From positions 1 to 60,185 of the forward strand of contig JAGBXX010000027.1 of the NCBI GenBank assembly GCA_017629035.1: a stretch of DNA of 60,185 nt. Direction: 5' to 3'. Numbering within the stretch: position 1 is the stretch's first letter; the number at the start of each line of letters is the position of its first letter. The stretch comes from Alistipes sp. (GTDB lineage Bacteria > Bacteroidota > Bacteroidia > Bacteroidales > Rikenellaceae). Below, one piece after another: positions 9,038 to 18,796 of this stretch. The notes below the pieces were generated by a model. It saw only the letters and a list, made by a program, of their open reading frames with translations. It was not told the origin of the DNA and ran no database searches. The position numbers were made by a program, and so were the translations under genes.

Positions 9038-10069
9038 ATGAAAAGATTACTTCTAATTCTATCAGTTATGCTTCTCTCCGCCGCATCACTCTCGGCACAG
9101 GAGAAGCCATATATGGTAGCGTTCTGGAACTTCGAGAATCTCTTCGATATCTACGATGACCCCGAGACTCACGACGAGGAGTTTCTGCCCGATGGTATCA
9201 AGAAATGGAACGAGATTAAGTATCAGAAGAAGCTCTCTAACATGGAGCGTGTTATTTTCGACATGGCGTCGATACAGCGCGACTATCCAATCGTGATCGG
9301 TGTATCGGAGATTGAGAATCGCACAGTATTGGAGGACTTCGTGTCGCAGCCAAAGCTCAAGGGTGCTAACTATCGCATCTGCCACTTCGACTCGCCTGAT
9401 GCTCGTGGTGTAGACTGCGCTTTTCTCTATCGTGCTGATGTATTTAAGCTCGAGGGTTCGGACAACATCAAACTTGTTGTCGAGGGACTCCCTGACTTCC
9501 GCACACGTGACCTCGTGGTTATGTGGGGCACAATCGAGGGTGAGCCATTCTACTTCTTGGTATCGCACTGGCCATCACGTCTTGGTGGCAAGGAGGCCTC
9601 ACAGTTTAAGCGTGATGCCTGCGCAAAGCAGATTCGTGAGATCAAGGACTCGTTGCTCAGAGAGAACCCTGCAACTAAGGTTATCGTCATGGGCGACTTC
9701 AATGACGACGCTACAGATGCAAGCCTTCAGAAGGTGATGGGCGCTAAGGGTAAGGTTAAGGATTTGCAACCAGGCGACTTCTTCAACCCCTATGTTCAGA
9801 TGTTGCGTGCTGGCCTCGGCACACTCGCATATCAGGACTCATGGAACCTATTCGATAATATCTGCGTTACAGAGAATCTTGTAAACAACGAGCCAGGAAA
9901 ATTAAAGATTATCAAGGGCAAGAAGTTCTATGGTAATATCTTCCGCCGTCCATACATGATTCAGCAGGAGGGTCAGTACAAGGGCTATCCACTTAGAACC
10001 TTTGTTACCAACAACTTCCAGAATGGTTTTAGCGACCACCTTCCTGTATATATCTACATAGGCAAATAA
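9038..10069 (+). CDS. Secreted endonuclease/exonuclease/phosphatase family enzyme
   Basis: 343 residues with a cleavable signal peptide (LLSAASLSA). All main motifs of the DNase I-like EEP fold are present: WNFENLF at the start, GVSEIENR (catalytic Glu), RGVDCAFLYR, SHWPSRLGG, VMGDFNDD (GDFND) and SDHLPVYIY at the end. EEP enzymes cleave phosphodiester or phosphomonoester bonds in nucleic acids, inositol phosphates or sphingomyelin. Its place between a DNA/RNA nuclease and a TonB receptor favours nucleic-acid or nucleotide breakdown. It starts 43 bases after the nuclease and 15 bases before the receptor gene, so the genes are likely cotranscribed. Confidence 0.88.
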   Translation: MKRLLLILSVMLLSAASLSAQEKPYMVAFWNFENLFDIYDDPETHDEEFLPDGIKKWNEIKYQKKLSNMERVIFDMASIQRDYPIVIGVSEIENRTVLEDFVSQPKLKGANYRICHFDSPDARGVDCAFLYRADVFKLEGSDNIKLVVEGLPDFRTRDLVVMWGTIEGEPFYFLVSHWPSRLGGKEASQFKRDACAKQIREIKDSLLRENPATKVIVMGDFNDDATDASLQKVMGAKGKVKDLQPGDFFNPYVQMLRAGLGTLAYQDSWNLFDNICVTENLVNNEPGKLKIIKGKKFYGNIFRRPYMIQQEGQYKGYPLRTFVTNNFQNGFSDHLPVYIYIGK

Positions 10070-10084
10070 TCAAACACTCTTTAT

Positions 10085-13012
10085 ATGAAGAAATTTTTAC
10101 TAACTCTTTTATGTGCCACACTCTCGCTTGCTGCCTATGCGCAGTCGGGCGGTATGAAGGGTACTGTCGTATCACGCACCGACCGTGAGCCTATTAGCGG
10201 GGTTACTATCTCTGTAAATGGCGTCGCTGTAAACTGCGTGACCGACACTACTGGCCAGTTCCTGATCTCAGGCCTCGAGGAGGGTCAGTATCAGGTAACA
10301 TTTTCGGCAGCAGAATTCGAGGATCTAACACTCATGGTGCGTGTCAAGGCTATGGTCCACGATATGCAGCAGGTGGTTATGGTGCCTAATTCGATGATCA
10401 TCATCGACGACTCTGCATTTGCTGAGCTCGATAGCGATGTGGAGTCTGCAGGTGATAGCAACGCTCTGCCTTCTACACTCTCTGCATCAAAGGATTTGTT
10501 CAATAACATCGCCTCGTATCGTTTCTCAGAGATGCGTTTCAAGGCTCGTGGCTACGACTCGCAGTATCAGGATGTATATCTCAACGGTATTCGTTTCAAC
10601 GATGCGTTGACAAGCTATGGCCCATGGTCACTGTGGAGCGGTCTTAACGACGCTACACGCAACCAGGAGATTACTTCGGGTCTCACGATGTCAGACTTTG
10701 GTGTAGGTGGTATTGGTGGTACAACTAACATCAACGCACGTGCATCGCAGCTTCGCAAGGGTTTCCGTGCCAGCGTGGTTAACTCTACACAGCTCTATCG
10801 CTTCCGTGCTATGGTAAGCTATGCATCAGGTCAGCTCGACAACGGCTGGTCGTATGGCTTCACACTCTCTACACGTCAGGGAGGTAATGGATATGTCGAA
10901 GGTGTCTACTACAATGCTTACGGCTACTTCTTCTCGGCTGAGAAGGCATTTAACAACAAGCATCGTCTTTCGGCAACTATCATGGCAGCACCAACACAGC
11001 GTGGTGCTCAGCAGGCATCGACACAGGAGGCATACGATCTCTTTGGCGACAACTACTACAACCCTAACGTAGGTTATCAGAATGGTAAGTTGCGCAACTC
11101 TCGTGTTCGTACTATGCACGAGCCTATCGCTATGCTTAACTACAACTGGCAGATCTCGGAGAATACATCGCTCTCGGCAGCCACATCACTACGCTTTGGT
11201 AAGAACGGCTACTCGGCCCTCACATGGTACAAGGGCGAGGATCCACGTCCTGACTACTATCGTCAGCTTCCATCGTACTATGGCGACCGTCTTGAGCGAC
11301 GTATGATTCTTAATAAGTTTGCCGAGAGCAACGACCTCACACTTCCATTTACCGATACCGACCTCGAGACCGACAGAATGAAGTATCAGGAGTTTATCGA
11401 GAACTGGAATCCATATATCGACTTTGACGGTATCATCCGTGACAATAAGAATGGTGATATCGATGGCCGCTATGGCGATGGTCACCGTGCAGCAGCAATG
11501 ATCGAGGAGCGTCACACAGATCAGCTCGACTACAACTTCGCAGCGCAGATCAACCATGTATTCCGTGGTGGCTCAAAGCTCACTGCGGGTATCCGTGCAC
11601 GTGTAAACCGCACAGAGTACTATACAACAGTTAAGGATCTGCTTGGTGGTGACTACTGGCTCGACGTAGACAAGTTTGCTGAGCGTGATTTCGGTGCTAA
11701 CGAGCTTGCCTACCAGAACAATATGGCATACTACCGTGAGCATGGTCAGGCACAGGCTGTCAAGGAGGGCGACAAGTACAACTACGACTACTACGCTCAC
11801 GTACGTCAGGGCCAGGTATGGGCGCAGTACGAGGTTAAGGCTGGAGGTTTCACTGCCGACCTTGGTGCAGAGCTTGGTGCATCGAGCATGTGGCGTGAGG
11901 GTCTTTGGGAGAAGGGTCTGTTCCTCAATGAGAATGCAAACGGCAACCGCAACCTCACATCGCTTGGCGACTCATACAAATTTAACACAATCACCTACAA
12001 GGCTAAGGCTAACCTAAGCTATCAGTTCTCAGGTGCTCATGCTATCGAGCTCAACGCAGCAGCTATCCAGGATGCTCCAACATTCAACAATGCTTTTGTG
12101 TCGGCTCGTACTCGTAACCAGCTCACTCCAGGTATTAAGGCTGAGAAGATGTATGGTTTCGACGTAACATACAAGCTCAACCTCCCATGGGTACGTGCTC
12201 GCTTGTCGGCATACTACACACAGATGCTCGACCAGTCAAAGGTTATCTCGTTCTACGATGATACTCATGGCTCGTTCACAAACTTTGCGATGTCGGGTAT
12301 CGACAAGCGTTACATGGGTCTTGAGTTGGGCTTGAGCGTACCTATTGCATGGGGCTTGTCATTACAGAGTGCAATAAGCCTTGGCGACTATGTCTACACC
12401 TCGAACCCAGAGTTCACACAGATGATCGACAACTCGGCTACCGATATTGTTCATAGCATCGTGAAGTGGGAGGGTATGAAGGTTGAGAGCACACCACAGA
12501 CAGCTATCAACGTAGGTCTTAACTTCCGTGGTCCTAACAACTGGTTTGCATCACTTGATTTCAACTACTACGACCGCTTGTACCTCTCGATGAACCCAAT
12601 GTATCGTACACAGTACCTCGAGAACGAGCTTAAGCGCATCTACGACTTCAACAACCTTGAGACAGGTCGTCAGAAGGCCGAGGTTATCCGTGTTATCGAC
12701 GATATTCGTGCTCAGGAGGAGATGGGCCGTGCCTACACTTTGAGCGCAAGCATTGGTAAAAACTGGCGAATCGCTTATAAGTACACCCTCGGTTTCAGCC
12801 TTCAGGTGAACAACATCTTGAACAACCAGACTATCCGCACAGGTGGTTACGAGCAGATGCGACTCAACAAGCTCTCTGATCCAATCATCTTCCCAAATAC
12901 AGAGAATGAGTTGACTATTGTCAAGAAGCCTACGACATACTCTCGATTCAACTCGAAGTATTTCTATATGAATGGTATCAACTACTATCTCAACGTATAC
13001 TTCCGTTTCTAA
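10085..13012 (+). CDS. TonB-dependent receptor with carboxypeptidase-like N-terminal domain
   Basis: 975 residues. Signal peptide ending AAYA, then a carboxypeptidase regulatory-like beta-sandwich (about 23-105, MKGTVVSRTDREPISGV), a plug domain (about 130-235), and a beta-barrel finishing in YLNVYFRF, the aromatic C-terminal signal for BAM insertion. Outer-membrane importers of this build take up large substrates using TonB-ExbBD energy. No SusD homologue is beside it; a DUF5689 lipoprotein follows after 12 bases and may act as the lid or binding partner. Substrate is inferred (nucleic-acid fragments) from the neighbouring nucleases. Confidence 0.88.
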   Translation: MKKFLLTLLCATLSLAAYAQSGGMKGTVVSRTDREPISGVTISVNGVAVNCVTDTTGQFLISGLEEGQYQVTFSAAEFEDLTLMVRVKAMVHDMQQVVMVPNSMIIIDDSAFAELDSDVESAGDSNALPSTLSASKDLFNNIASYRFSEMRFKARGYDSQYQDVYLNGIRFNDALTSYGPWSLWSGLNDATRNQEITSGLTMSDFGVGGIGGTTNINARASQLRKGFRASVVNSTQLYRFRAMVSYASGQLDNGWSYGFTLSTRQGGNGYVEGVYYNAYGYFFSAEKAFNNKHRLSATIMAAPTQRGAQQASTQEAYDLFGDNYYNPNVGYQNGKLRNSRVRTMHEPIAMLNYNWQISENTSLSAATSLRFGKNGYSALTWYKGEDPRPDYYRQLPSYYGDRLERRMILNKFAESNDLTLPFTDTDLETDRMKYQEFIENWNPYIDFDGIIRDNKNGDIDGRYGDGHRAAAMIEERHTDQLDYNFAAQINHVFRGGSKLTAGIRARVNRTEYYTTVKDLLGGDYWLDVDKFAERDFGANELAYQNNMAYYREHGQAQAVKEGDKYNYDYYAHVRQGQVWAQYEVKAGGFTADLGAELGASSMWREGLWEKGLFLNENANGNRNLTSLGDSYKFNTITYKAKANLSYQFSGAHAIELNAAAIQDAPTFNNAFVSARTRNQLTPGIKAEKMYGFDVTYKLNLPWVRARLSAYYTQMLDQSKVISFYDDTHGSFTNFAMSGIDKRYMGLELGLSVPIAWGLSLQSAISLGDYVYTSNPEFTQMIDNSATDIVHSIVKWEGMKVESTPQTAINVGLNFRGPNNWFASLDFNYYDRLYLSMNPMYRTQYLENELKRIYDFNNLETGRQKAEVIRVIDDIRAQEEMGRAYTLSASIGKNWRIAYKYTLGFSLQVNNILNNQTIRTGGYEQMRLNKLSDPIIFPNTENELTIVKKPTTYSRFNSKYFYMNGINYYLNVYFRF

Positions 13013-13024
13013 CAGCTAAAAAAG

Positions 13025-14269
13025 ATGAATACTATGAAAATTACAAAGATTTTTACGATTTTCGCCGCTGCACTTTTGGCGGTTGGCTGTTACGAGAAGT
13101 TCGAGGATGTCGAGGTATATCCACTCATGACAGACTCAGCCTTCGAGGCTAAGTTCCCAGATGCTAAGCTCATCACAATCTGGGAGCTGAAGAGTGCCTT
13201 TGGCGAGATTAGCGGCACAGGTACTAACGAGAACTGGCAGAATACACGCTCAAAGCTTATCGGCGAGGATATCTTCGCTGACCAGGATGTCTATATCAAG
13301 GGTAAGGTCATCTCGAACGACGAGGAGGGTAATATCTATAAGTCGCTCCATATTCAGGACCATACAGCGGGTATTGAGCTTAAGCTCAACAACAACGTGG
13401 GCCTTAAATACAAGTATGGCACATGGGTTTACGTTCGTCTTTCGGGTCTTTACTTGGGCAACTACCGCATGATGCTTTCGTTGGGTGGTGCACCCTCTGA
13501 GTCTTATAACAAGGCCGAGGAGCACAAGTTCTACGCTAACTCTAACCTCGAGCTCCAGGAGATTATCGACCGCCATGTATTTGCCGGCGAGAAAGCTGAG
13601 CTTGTAGTAGGTAGCTACGAGGATTGGAAGCAGGATCCACACTCTGTCGACATTATCACTGTTACTCCTGAGAACTACGAGGAGGTATTCCCTAACAGCA
13701 AGGAGCGAGAGAAGATGTTTGGCCGCTTGATGCGTTTCGAGGGTCTTGAGTGTCACTATGCAGGTGTTCCAAATCAGGATGGCGTGACCAATCCAGCCCT
13801 TAAGAGTGGCTCGTTTGAGAATATCTATCCAAGCTGGTTGTACTCCGATCCACGTCCAACAGTATCTAAGGGTTGGTATCAGTGGGCTTTCAAGGAGGAG
13901 ATCACTGGCCGCAGTCTCTACGGCTCTGTATGCTTTACCTACAATCCCGATGCAACCATCTGCTCAGCAAACGGCGTATATGCTCTTCGCACAAGTGGCT
14001 ACTCACGCTTTGCTCGTCGCAACGTGTGCAAGGATGGCGAGAAGGTAGACATCACAGCGATCTATGGCATCTACTCTAAGCAGTCTACATACAAGGGTAA
14101 TGCCGACGACTATGCATCGTACCAGCTCACTATTAGCTCATATTCGGATATGGAGTTCCACAATGGCGAGGCTGCACTGCTTAGCGATGAGCAGGTAAAG
14201 GCACTCACTACCGAGGATATGAAGACAGTGCCTTGGATTGACGAGGAGGGTGAGAGCGAGTACTTCTAA
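13025..14269 (+). CDS. DUF5689 lipoprotein (OB-fold-like)
   Basis: 414 residues, lipoprotein signal with Cys22 (LAVGC). The region from about residue 45 (ITIWELKSAF) through KGKVISNDEEGNIYKSLHIQ and WVYVRLSGLYLGNYR is the pattern of DUF5689, a Bacteroidota secreted domain with an OB-like fold usually found next to TonB receptors and secreted nucleases. A second beta-rich half follows. Last gene of the locus: 12 bases after the receptor and followed by a terminator. Probable surface-exposed substrate-binding partner of the receptor; exact ligand unknown. A second in-frame ATG three codons on (13034) is an equal start candidate. Confidence 0.75.
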   Translation: MNTMKITKIFTIFAAALLAVGCYEKFEDVEVYPLMTDSAFEAKFPDAKLITIWELKSAFGEISGTGTNENWQNTRSKLIGEDIFADQDVYIKGKVISNDEEGNIYKSLHIQDHTAGIELKLNNNVGLKYKYGTWVYVRLSGLYLGNYRMMLSLGGAPSESYNKAEEHKFYANSNLELQEIIDRHVFAGEKAELVVGSYEDWKQDPHSVDIITVTPENYEEVFPNSKEREKMFGRLMRFEGLECHYAGVPNQDGVTNPALKSGSFENIYPSWLYSDPRPTVSKGWYQWAFKEEITGRSLYGSVCFTYNPDATICSANGVYALRTSGYSRFARRNVCKDGEKVDITAIYGIYSKQSTYKGNADDYASYQLTISSYSDMEFHNGEAALLSDEQVKALTTEDMKTVPWIDEEGESEYF

Positions 14270-14288
14270 TCTCACTTAACGATTAACT

Positions 14289-14326
14289 TAGAGCGATCAA
14301 CATTCGAGTTGTTCGCTCTATTTTTA
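14289..14326 (+). terminator. Terminator of the nuclease locus
   Basis: Stem TAGAGCGA (14289-14296) with TCGCTCTA (14313-14320), extended by CAAC/GTTG inside, followed by a T-run. Confidence 0.8.
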
Positions 14327-14362
14327 TTCCCACTAATATTTTTCTATACGCCAAATATTTGC

Positions 14363-14370
14363 TACATTTG
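14363..14370 (+). promoter_or_regulatory. -7 box of GH20 gene
   Basis: TACATTTG fits the -7 consensus and sits 17 bases before the ATG at 14387, giving a leader of about ten bases. It rules out the upstream in-frame start at 14309. Confidence 0.6.
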
Positions 14371-14386
14371 TAAAAAATATACTAAT

Positions 14387-16549
14387 ATGAGATCAAGACT
14401 ATTCGCAGCCATTGTGGCTATGCTTATATCTATTAGTGGTGCTGTAGCATCGCAACCCGTAATAGTTCCTACACCAAACAAGTATGTAGCAAAATCGGGC
14501 GAGTTCACCCTAAGTTCAACAAGCAGAGTATCTACCACAGACTCTGCTCTAAAGCCAGCGGCCAGCTACCTTGCAGACTACTTAGGCGTTTCGTTGGGTG
14601 AGGGTGGCGATATATCGCTTCGTATAGATAGCAAGCTTGGCAACGAAGAGTATCTCATTGATATATCAAGCGATAGGGTAGTTATCCTCGGTGGAGACTA
14701 TGGTGGAGTATTCTCGGGCATTACCACCTTCATGCAGCTGCTCCCTGCATCGGTATATAGCGACTTGCAGCTACCTCAGACCATTGCCTGCTCAGAGATC
14801 TCGGACTCTCCACGATTTGAGTACCGAGGCTTTATGCTCGACGTCTGCCGCACATGGATAAGCAAGGAGGCGATAATGGAGTTTATCGACCTGCTGGCAT
14901 ATCACAAGATAAACAAGCTGCGCCTTCATCTTACCGACGACGAGGCATGGCGCATAGAGATAAAGTCGCATCCCGAATTGGCGCAAGTAGGAGGTTTTCG
15001 TGGTTGTGATAGTCCTGTATGGCCTCGCTATGGTAAGTGGAACGAGAAGTGGGGTGGCTACTACACCCAAAGCGATATGCGAGAGATTATAGAGTACGCC
15101 AAGGTGCGCAATATCGAGGTTATACCCGAGATTGACCTCCCTGGCCATAGCCTAGCAATGGCATCTATCCATCCCGAGATATTATGCAACTACACACCCA
15201 ACCTACAGTCATCATTTGGCTACGACACACGCTCGGCATTCTGCGCATCGAAGGAGAGCAACTATGCTCTAATACGAGATATACTCACGGAGATATGCCA
15301 GCTATTTGACACAAAGTATATACATATAGGTGGCGACGAGGTTGAGACATCGCAGTGGAGTAGCTGTCCTGACTGCAAGGCGCTCATGGCACGCAAGGGC
15401 TACACCTCGCCACAGCAGCTCCAGGCATACTTTATGACAAGAGTGACCTCGATGCTGACCGAGCAGGGCAAGTATGCTGGCGTATGGAATGAGGCGATAG
15501 ATGGCGGACAACTCAGCAAGAACACCGTAGTCTATGGCTGGGAGAGTGTCAAGGAGTGTCGTGAGGCAGCTGCCAAGGGATACAAAACCGTAGTCATGCC
15601 AGGCCAATATTTCTACTTCGACATGAAGCAGTCAAAGAATGAACCAGGCCACGACTGGGCAGCGATATTCGACTGGAAGAAGGTATATGGCGTAACACCC
15701 CAGGCATTAGGCTTCACCGACGAGGAGCAGCGCAATATCTGGGGCTACGAGGCGTCGTTCTTCAGCGAGGCCTACGCATCACGCAACCCCGAGACGGCAG
15801 ACTACCTTCACTACCAGACCTTCCCACGCATTGTGGCACTCGCCGAGATTGCCTGGAATAGCAGCGATAGCCGTAACGAGTCGGAGTTCTACGCCAAGAT
15901 GGTCGAGCACTACGCACGTCTTGACGCCATGGGCGTTGCCTATCGACTCATGCCCCCAACGGTAGCATACTCCGAGGGCAAGCTCTCGGCAAAGTGCAAT
16001 GACGGCTCAAATATATATGTTATAGATGAGCTCTCGGGCAAGGAGTATCGCTATACCGCACCAATTACTACAAATAAGCCTGCCGCCTATGGATTTATTT
16101 CACGTCGCGGCAAAGCTAAGTCGCCCGAGGCAGGCCACCAGAGCCATTTCAAGACACTCACGCCTCAGTTTACAATCACATCGTCAATGCCCGAGCATGC
16201 CACAATGACATTTGCCAAAGCACAGAGCTACGGACGCATAGCACGCACATCACGCAGCTGCAAGGAGGGCGACTGGGTGCAGTTTACCTTTGCAACGCCC
16301 GTAGAGTGTCGACGCATGCAGGTGGCAACAGGCAACTTCCAGCTTCCTCGCTTCATATTCGAGGATGGTTATGCTGAGATTAGCTACGACGGCGTGGAGT
16401 TCTTCTATGCAGGCAAAATAGGCAACGGAATGTTCGTAATCCACCGCCCACTCCATCCTATCAAGGCGATACGTCTTGTCTGCACCTCACAGGGCAACGG
16501 CGCAAAATTCGTCTCAATCCAACCACCCACCATCTGGCCCAAGTTTTAG
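14387..16549 (+). CDS. Glycoside hydrolase family 20 beta-N-acetylhexosaminidase
   Basis: 720 residues from the chosen ATG, which begins a proper signal peptide (MRSRLFAAIVAMLISISGAV). An N-terminal GH20b-like alpha/beta domain (about 25-135) precedes the TIM barrel (about 140-500). The catalytic pair is D317-E318 in HIGGDEVETSQW; LHLTDDEAWRIEI and EIDLPGHSLA are further family motifs. A C-terminal beta-sandwich with a discoidin-like look ends the protein. It releases terminal GlcNAc or GalNAc from glycans such as host mucin in the periplasm, using substrate-assisted catalysis. Monocistronic between a promoter and a bidirectional terminator. Confidence 0.95.
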   Translation: MRSRLFAAIVAMLISISGAVASQPVIVPTPNKYVAKSGEFTLSSTSRVSTTDSALKPAASYLADYLGVSLGEGGDISLRIDSKLGNEEYLIDISSDRVVILGGDYGGVFSGITTFMQLLPASVYSDLQLPQTIACSEISDSPRFEYRGFMLDVCRTWISKEAIMEFIDLLAYHKINKLRLHLTDDEAWRIEIKSHPELAQVGGFRGCDSPVWPRYGKWNEKWGGYYTQSDMREIIEYAKVRNIEVIPEIDLPGHSLAMASIHPEILCNYTPNLQSSFGYDTRSAFCASKESNYALIRDILTEICQLFDTKYIHIGGDEVETSQWSSCPDCKALMARKGYTSPQQLQAYFMTRVTSMLTEQGKYAGVWNEAIDGGQLSKNTVVYGWESVKECREAAAKGYKTVVMPGQYFYFDMKQSKNEPGHDWAAIFDWKKVYGVTPQALGFTDEEQRNIWGYEASFFSEAYASRNPETADYLHYQTFPRIVALAEIAWNSSDSRNESEFYAKMVEHYARLDAMGVAYRLMPPTVAYSEGKLSAKCNDGSNIYVIDELSGKEYRYTAPITTNKPAAYGFISRRGKAKSPEAGHQSHFKTLTPQFTITSSMPEHATMTFAKAQSYGRIARTSRSCKEGDWVQFTFATPVECRRMQVATGNFQLPRFIFEDGYAEISYDGVEFFYAGKIGNGMFVIHRPLHPIKAIRLVCTSQGNGAKFVSIQPPTIWPKF

Positions 16550-16577
16550 ACTCCACAACCGGCATAGGATAAATATT

Positions 16578-16610
16578 AAGGGCCAGTGCATGAAGATTGC
16601 ATTGGCCCTT
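16578..16610. terminator. Bidirectional terminator between GH20 gene and der
   Basis: A 13-base stem AAGGGCCAGTGCA / TGCATTGGCCCTT (one G-T) with a seven-base loop lies between the two converging genes. Confidence 0.75.
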
Positions 16611-16642
16611 GGTGGTTTTAAGAATATATTCTTTATCGGTGA

Positions 16643-17947
16643 TTACTTCTGGCGGAAGTAGATCTGGATAGGTACACCCGAGAAGTCCCACTGCTCACGG
16701 AGTTTGTTCTCGAGGAAACGACGATAAGACTCCTTAATGTACTGTGGCAAGTTTACGAAGAATGCAAACTGTGGAGTAGGCGTTGGGAGCTGAGTTACAT
16801 ACTTGATCTTAATGTACTTACCCTTAGTTGCAGCAGGAGGGTAGTTCTCGATAAGTGGCAAGAAGAACTCGTTGAGCTCTGATGTCGAGATGCGGCGCTT
16901 ACGTGACTCGTAAACACGGATTGCTGCCTGCAATACATCGAGGATGCGCTGCTTGTTGATAACCGAAGTAAAGATAATAGGAATATCGCTAAATGGAGCG
17001 AGCTTCTTCTCGAGGAATTCACGCCATACCTTCATCGTATTGCTATCCTTCTCAACAAGGTCCCACTTGTTTACAACGATAACACAACCCTTGCGGTTGC
17101 GTACAATGAGGTTGTGGATGTTGAGATCCTGCGACTCGATACCCTGCTCAGCATCGAGCATAAGAACGCAGACATCGGCATTCTCGATAGCACGTATTGA
17201 GCGCATAACAGAGTAGAACTCGAGATCCTCGGTAACCTTACCCTTCTTACGCATACCGGCAGTATCTACCAAGTAGAAATCCATGCCGTACATATTATAA
17301 CGTGTATGGATAGAGTCGCGTGTTGTACCCGCAACGTTGGTTACGATGTTACGCTCCTTGCCAAGCAATGCGTTGGTCATAGATGACTTACCCACGTTTG
17401 GACGACCTACAATAGTGATACGTGGAAGCGATGCGTCGTACTCGGCAGTAGTATCCTCAGGAAGGTTAGCAAGGATAGCATCCATCATATCGCCTGTACC
17501 GCTACCCGACATTGAGCTGATGCAGAATGGCTCGCCAAGGCCGAGTGAGTGGAATTCGTGAGAGTAGTAGATGAGGTCGTAGGTATCCACCTTGTTACAT
17601 ACGAGCATAACCTTCTTGCCTGAGCGGCGAAGGATGTCGGCCATCATCATATCAAGGTCAGTAATACCTGTGCGCACCTCTACGAGGAAGAGTATGAGGT
17701 CAGCCTCATCGATAGCGAGCATCACCTGGCGGCGAATCTCATCCTCGAAGATATCCTCTGAGTTAACGGTGTAACCACCTGTGTCGATTACTGAAAACTC
17801 CTTACCATTCCAGTCGGTTTTGCCATAGTGGCGATCACGTGTTGTGCCGGCTGTTTCGTCGACGATAGCCTGACGCTGACCCACCAAGCGGTTGAAAAGT
17901 GTTGACTTGCCCACGTTGGGACGGCCTACGATTGCAACAAGACTCAT
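16643..17947 (-). CDS. der: Ribosome biogenesis GTPase Der (EngA)
   Basis: 434 residues from [15 protein letters not shown]. Two tandem GTPase domains are plain: the first G1 GRPNVGKST at residue 8, the second GRPNVGKSS near 180, each with its own DxxG and NKxD motifs (CNKVD, VNKWD). A KH-like domain closes the protein. Der acts in 50S subunit assembly. The frame extends 11 codons upstream, but the motif-anchored ATG at 17947 matches family N-termini. A TATCTTTG box lies about 70 bases upstream on this strand. Confidence 0.97.
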   Translation of the reverse strand: MSLVAIVGRPNVGKSTLFNRLVGQRQAIVDETAGTTRDRHYGKTDWNGKEFSVIDTGGYTVNSEDIFEDEIRRQVMLAIDEADLILFLVEVRTGITDLDMMMADILRRSGKKVMLVCNKVDTYDLIYYSHEFHSLGLGEPFCISSMSGSGTGDMMDAILANLPEDTTAEYDASLPRITIVGRPNVGKSSMTNALLGKERNIVTNVAGTTRDSIHTRYNMYGMDFYLVDTAGMRKKGKVTEDLEFYSVMRSIRAIENADVCVLMLDAEQGIESQDLNIHNLIVRNRKGCVIVVNKWDLVEKDSNTMKVWREFLEKKLAPFSDIPIIFTSVINKQRILDVLQAAIRVYESRKRRISTSELNEFFLPLIENYPPAATKGKYIKIKYVTQLPTPTPQFAFFVNLPQYIKESYRRFLENKLREQWDFSGVPIQIYFRQK

Positions 17948-18015
17948 AGTGTATTTTGTTTTTATTATTATCCAATGCAAATAGATATCTCTATCCTAAT
18001 CTACATATTACGGCA

Positions 18016-18023
18016 CAAAGATA
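18016..18023 (-). promoter_or_regulatory. -7 box of der promoter
   Basis: TATCTTTG on the minus strand, exact match to TAnnTTTG. The -33 element is not clear. Confidence 0.6.
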
Positions 18024-18076
18024 AGTCAAATCATCGAATTTTGAAAACTTTACAAAATATTTAGCAGATATTTTGG

Positions 18077-18103
18077 TTTGTTTTAATAAAAATCGTATCT
18101 TTG
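18077..18103 (+). promoter_or_regulatory. Promoter of outer-membrane protein / phoH genes
   Basis: TTTG (18077-18080) and TATCTTTG (18096-18103) are 15 bases apart, shorter than the usual 19-21. The leader to the ATG at 18131 would be about 20 bases. Confidence 0.55.
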
Positions 18104-18130
18104 GATGATATTCTGATATTTGTTTTTTGG

Positions 18131-18787
18131 ATGATTGATAGAAAAAAGAGTGTAAAGGGGCTATTGAGATGGTTTGTGGTGGTTGTAGCTACACTCACCA
18201 CACTATTCACAGCATCGGCTCAGAGCGAGCTACGCAACGTGGGAGTAGATGATAAACCACGCATACGTACGGAGTGGGGTATTGGCGTAAATGGCACATA
18301 TAGCATACTTGATCACACCTCGATTGGCGTTGATCTCAAGCCACGATATAACCTCGGTGGTCACCTGCACATGGGGCTGCTGTTTAACAACAACCTGGCT
18401 CTCGAGACTGAGATCTACTATCAGGGTGGCTCTGTTGTTGCGGAGGCTGAGAAGATAGGGCTCTCACGCAAGATCAAGACAAGAACGGTTGATATACCTG
18501 TGAAGTTGTCGGTGCGCATGCTCAACAATATTATTCAGCTCGATGGCGGTATGCTTTTTACTGTGATGAGCAATGCTGAGTATAGCTACGACTCGGAGTC
18601 AATGTTCTTTGGCCCGCTATATCCAACCTTTAACATCACCTTTGGTGCTGGCATACGTATTGCTCGTCACTTCTTGCTCGAGGCGCATTATGTATATCCC
18701 TTGGCCGAGAACGACAACCAATTCCAGAGCGAGGTGTTCAAGACCCGTGCGTCACGTGTAACGGCTGGCCTCACACTGCTTTTTTAA
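18131..18787 (+). CDS. Outer-membrane beta-barrel protein (PorT-like)
   Basis: 218 residues from the ATG at 18131 (MIDRKKSVKGLLRWF), chosen because a signal peptide follows (VVVATLTTLFTASAQ) and the promoter box lies just upstream. The mature part alternates hydrophobic and polar residues in strand-like stretches and ends TAGLTLLF with a terminal Phe, as in small eight-stranded barrels of the Bacteroidota outer-membrane-beta-barrel family. Function not recognised. Ends nine bases before phoH, so the two are probably cotranscribed, though this pairing gives no clear clue to role. Confidence 0.65.
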   Translation: MIDRKKSVKGLLRWFVVVVATLTTLFTASAQSELRNVGVDDKPRIRTEWGIGVNGTYSILDHTSIGVDLKPRYNLGGHLHMGLLFNNNLALETEIYYQGGSVVAEAEKIGLSRKIKTRTVDIPVKLSVRMLNNIIQLDGGMLFTVMSNAEYSYDSESMFFGPLYPTFNITFGAGIRIARHFLLEAHYVYPLAENDNQFQSEVFKTRASRVTAGLTLLF

Positions 18788-18796
18788 CGAACTACT

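Noticed and set aside
9086-9568. 160-residue open frame on the minus strand inside the EEP gene
   Set aside because: Mirror of strong coding sequence on the plus strand; composition is low-quality and there is no start context.
14309-14386. N-terminal extension of the GH20 protein
   Set aside because: The extension contains the terminator T-run region and a TACATTTG promoter box; the signal peptide starts at 14387.
18101-18130. TTG start for the outer-membrane protein at 18101
   Set aside because: It lies inside the -7 box; ATG 18131 gives a standard signal peptide.
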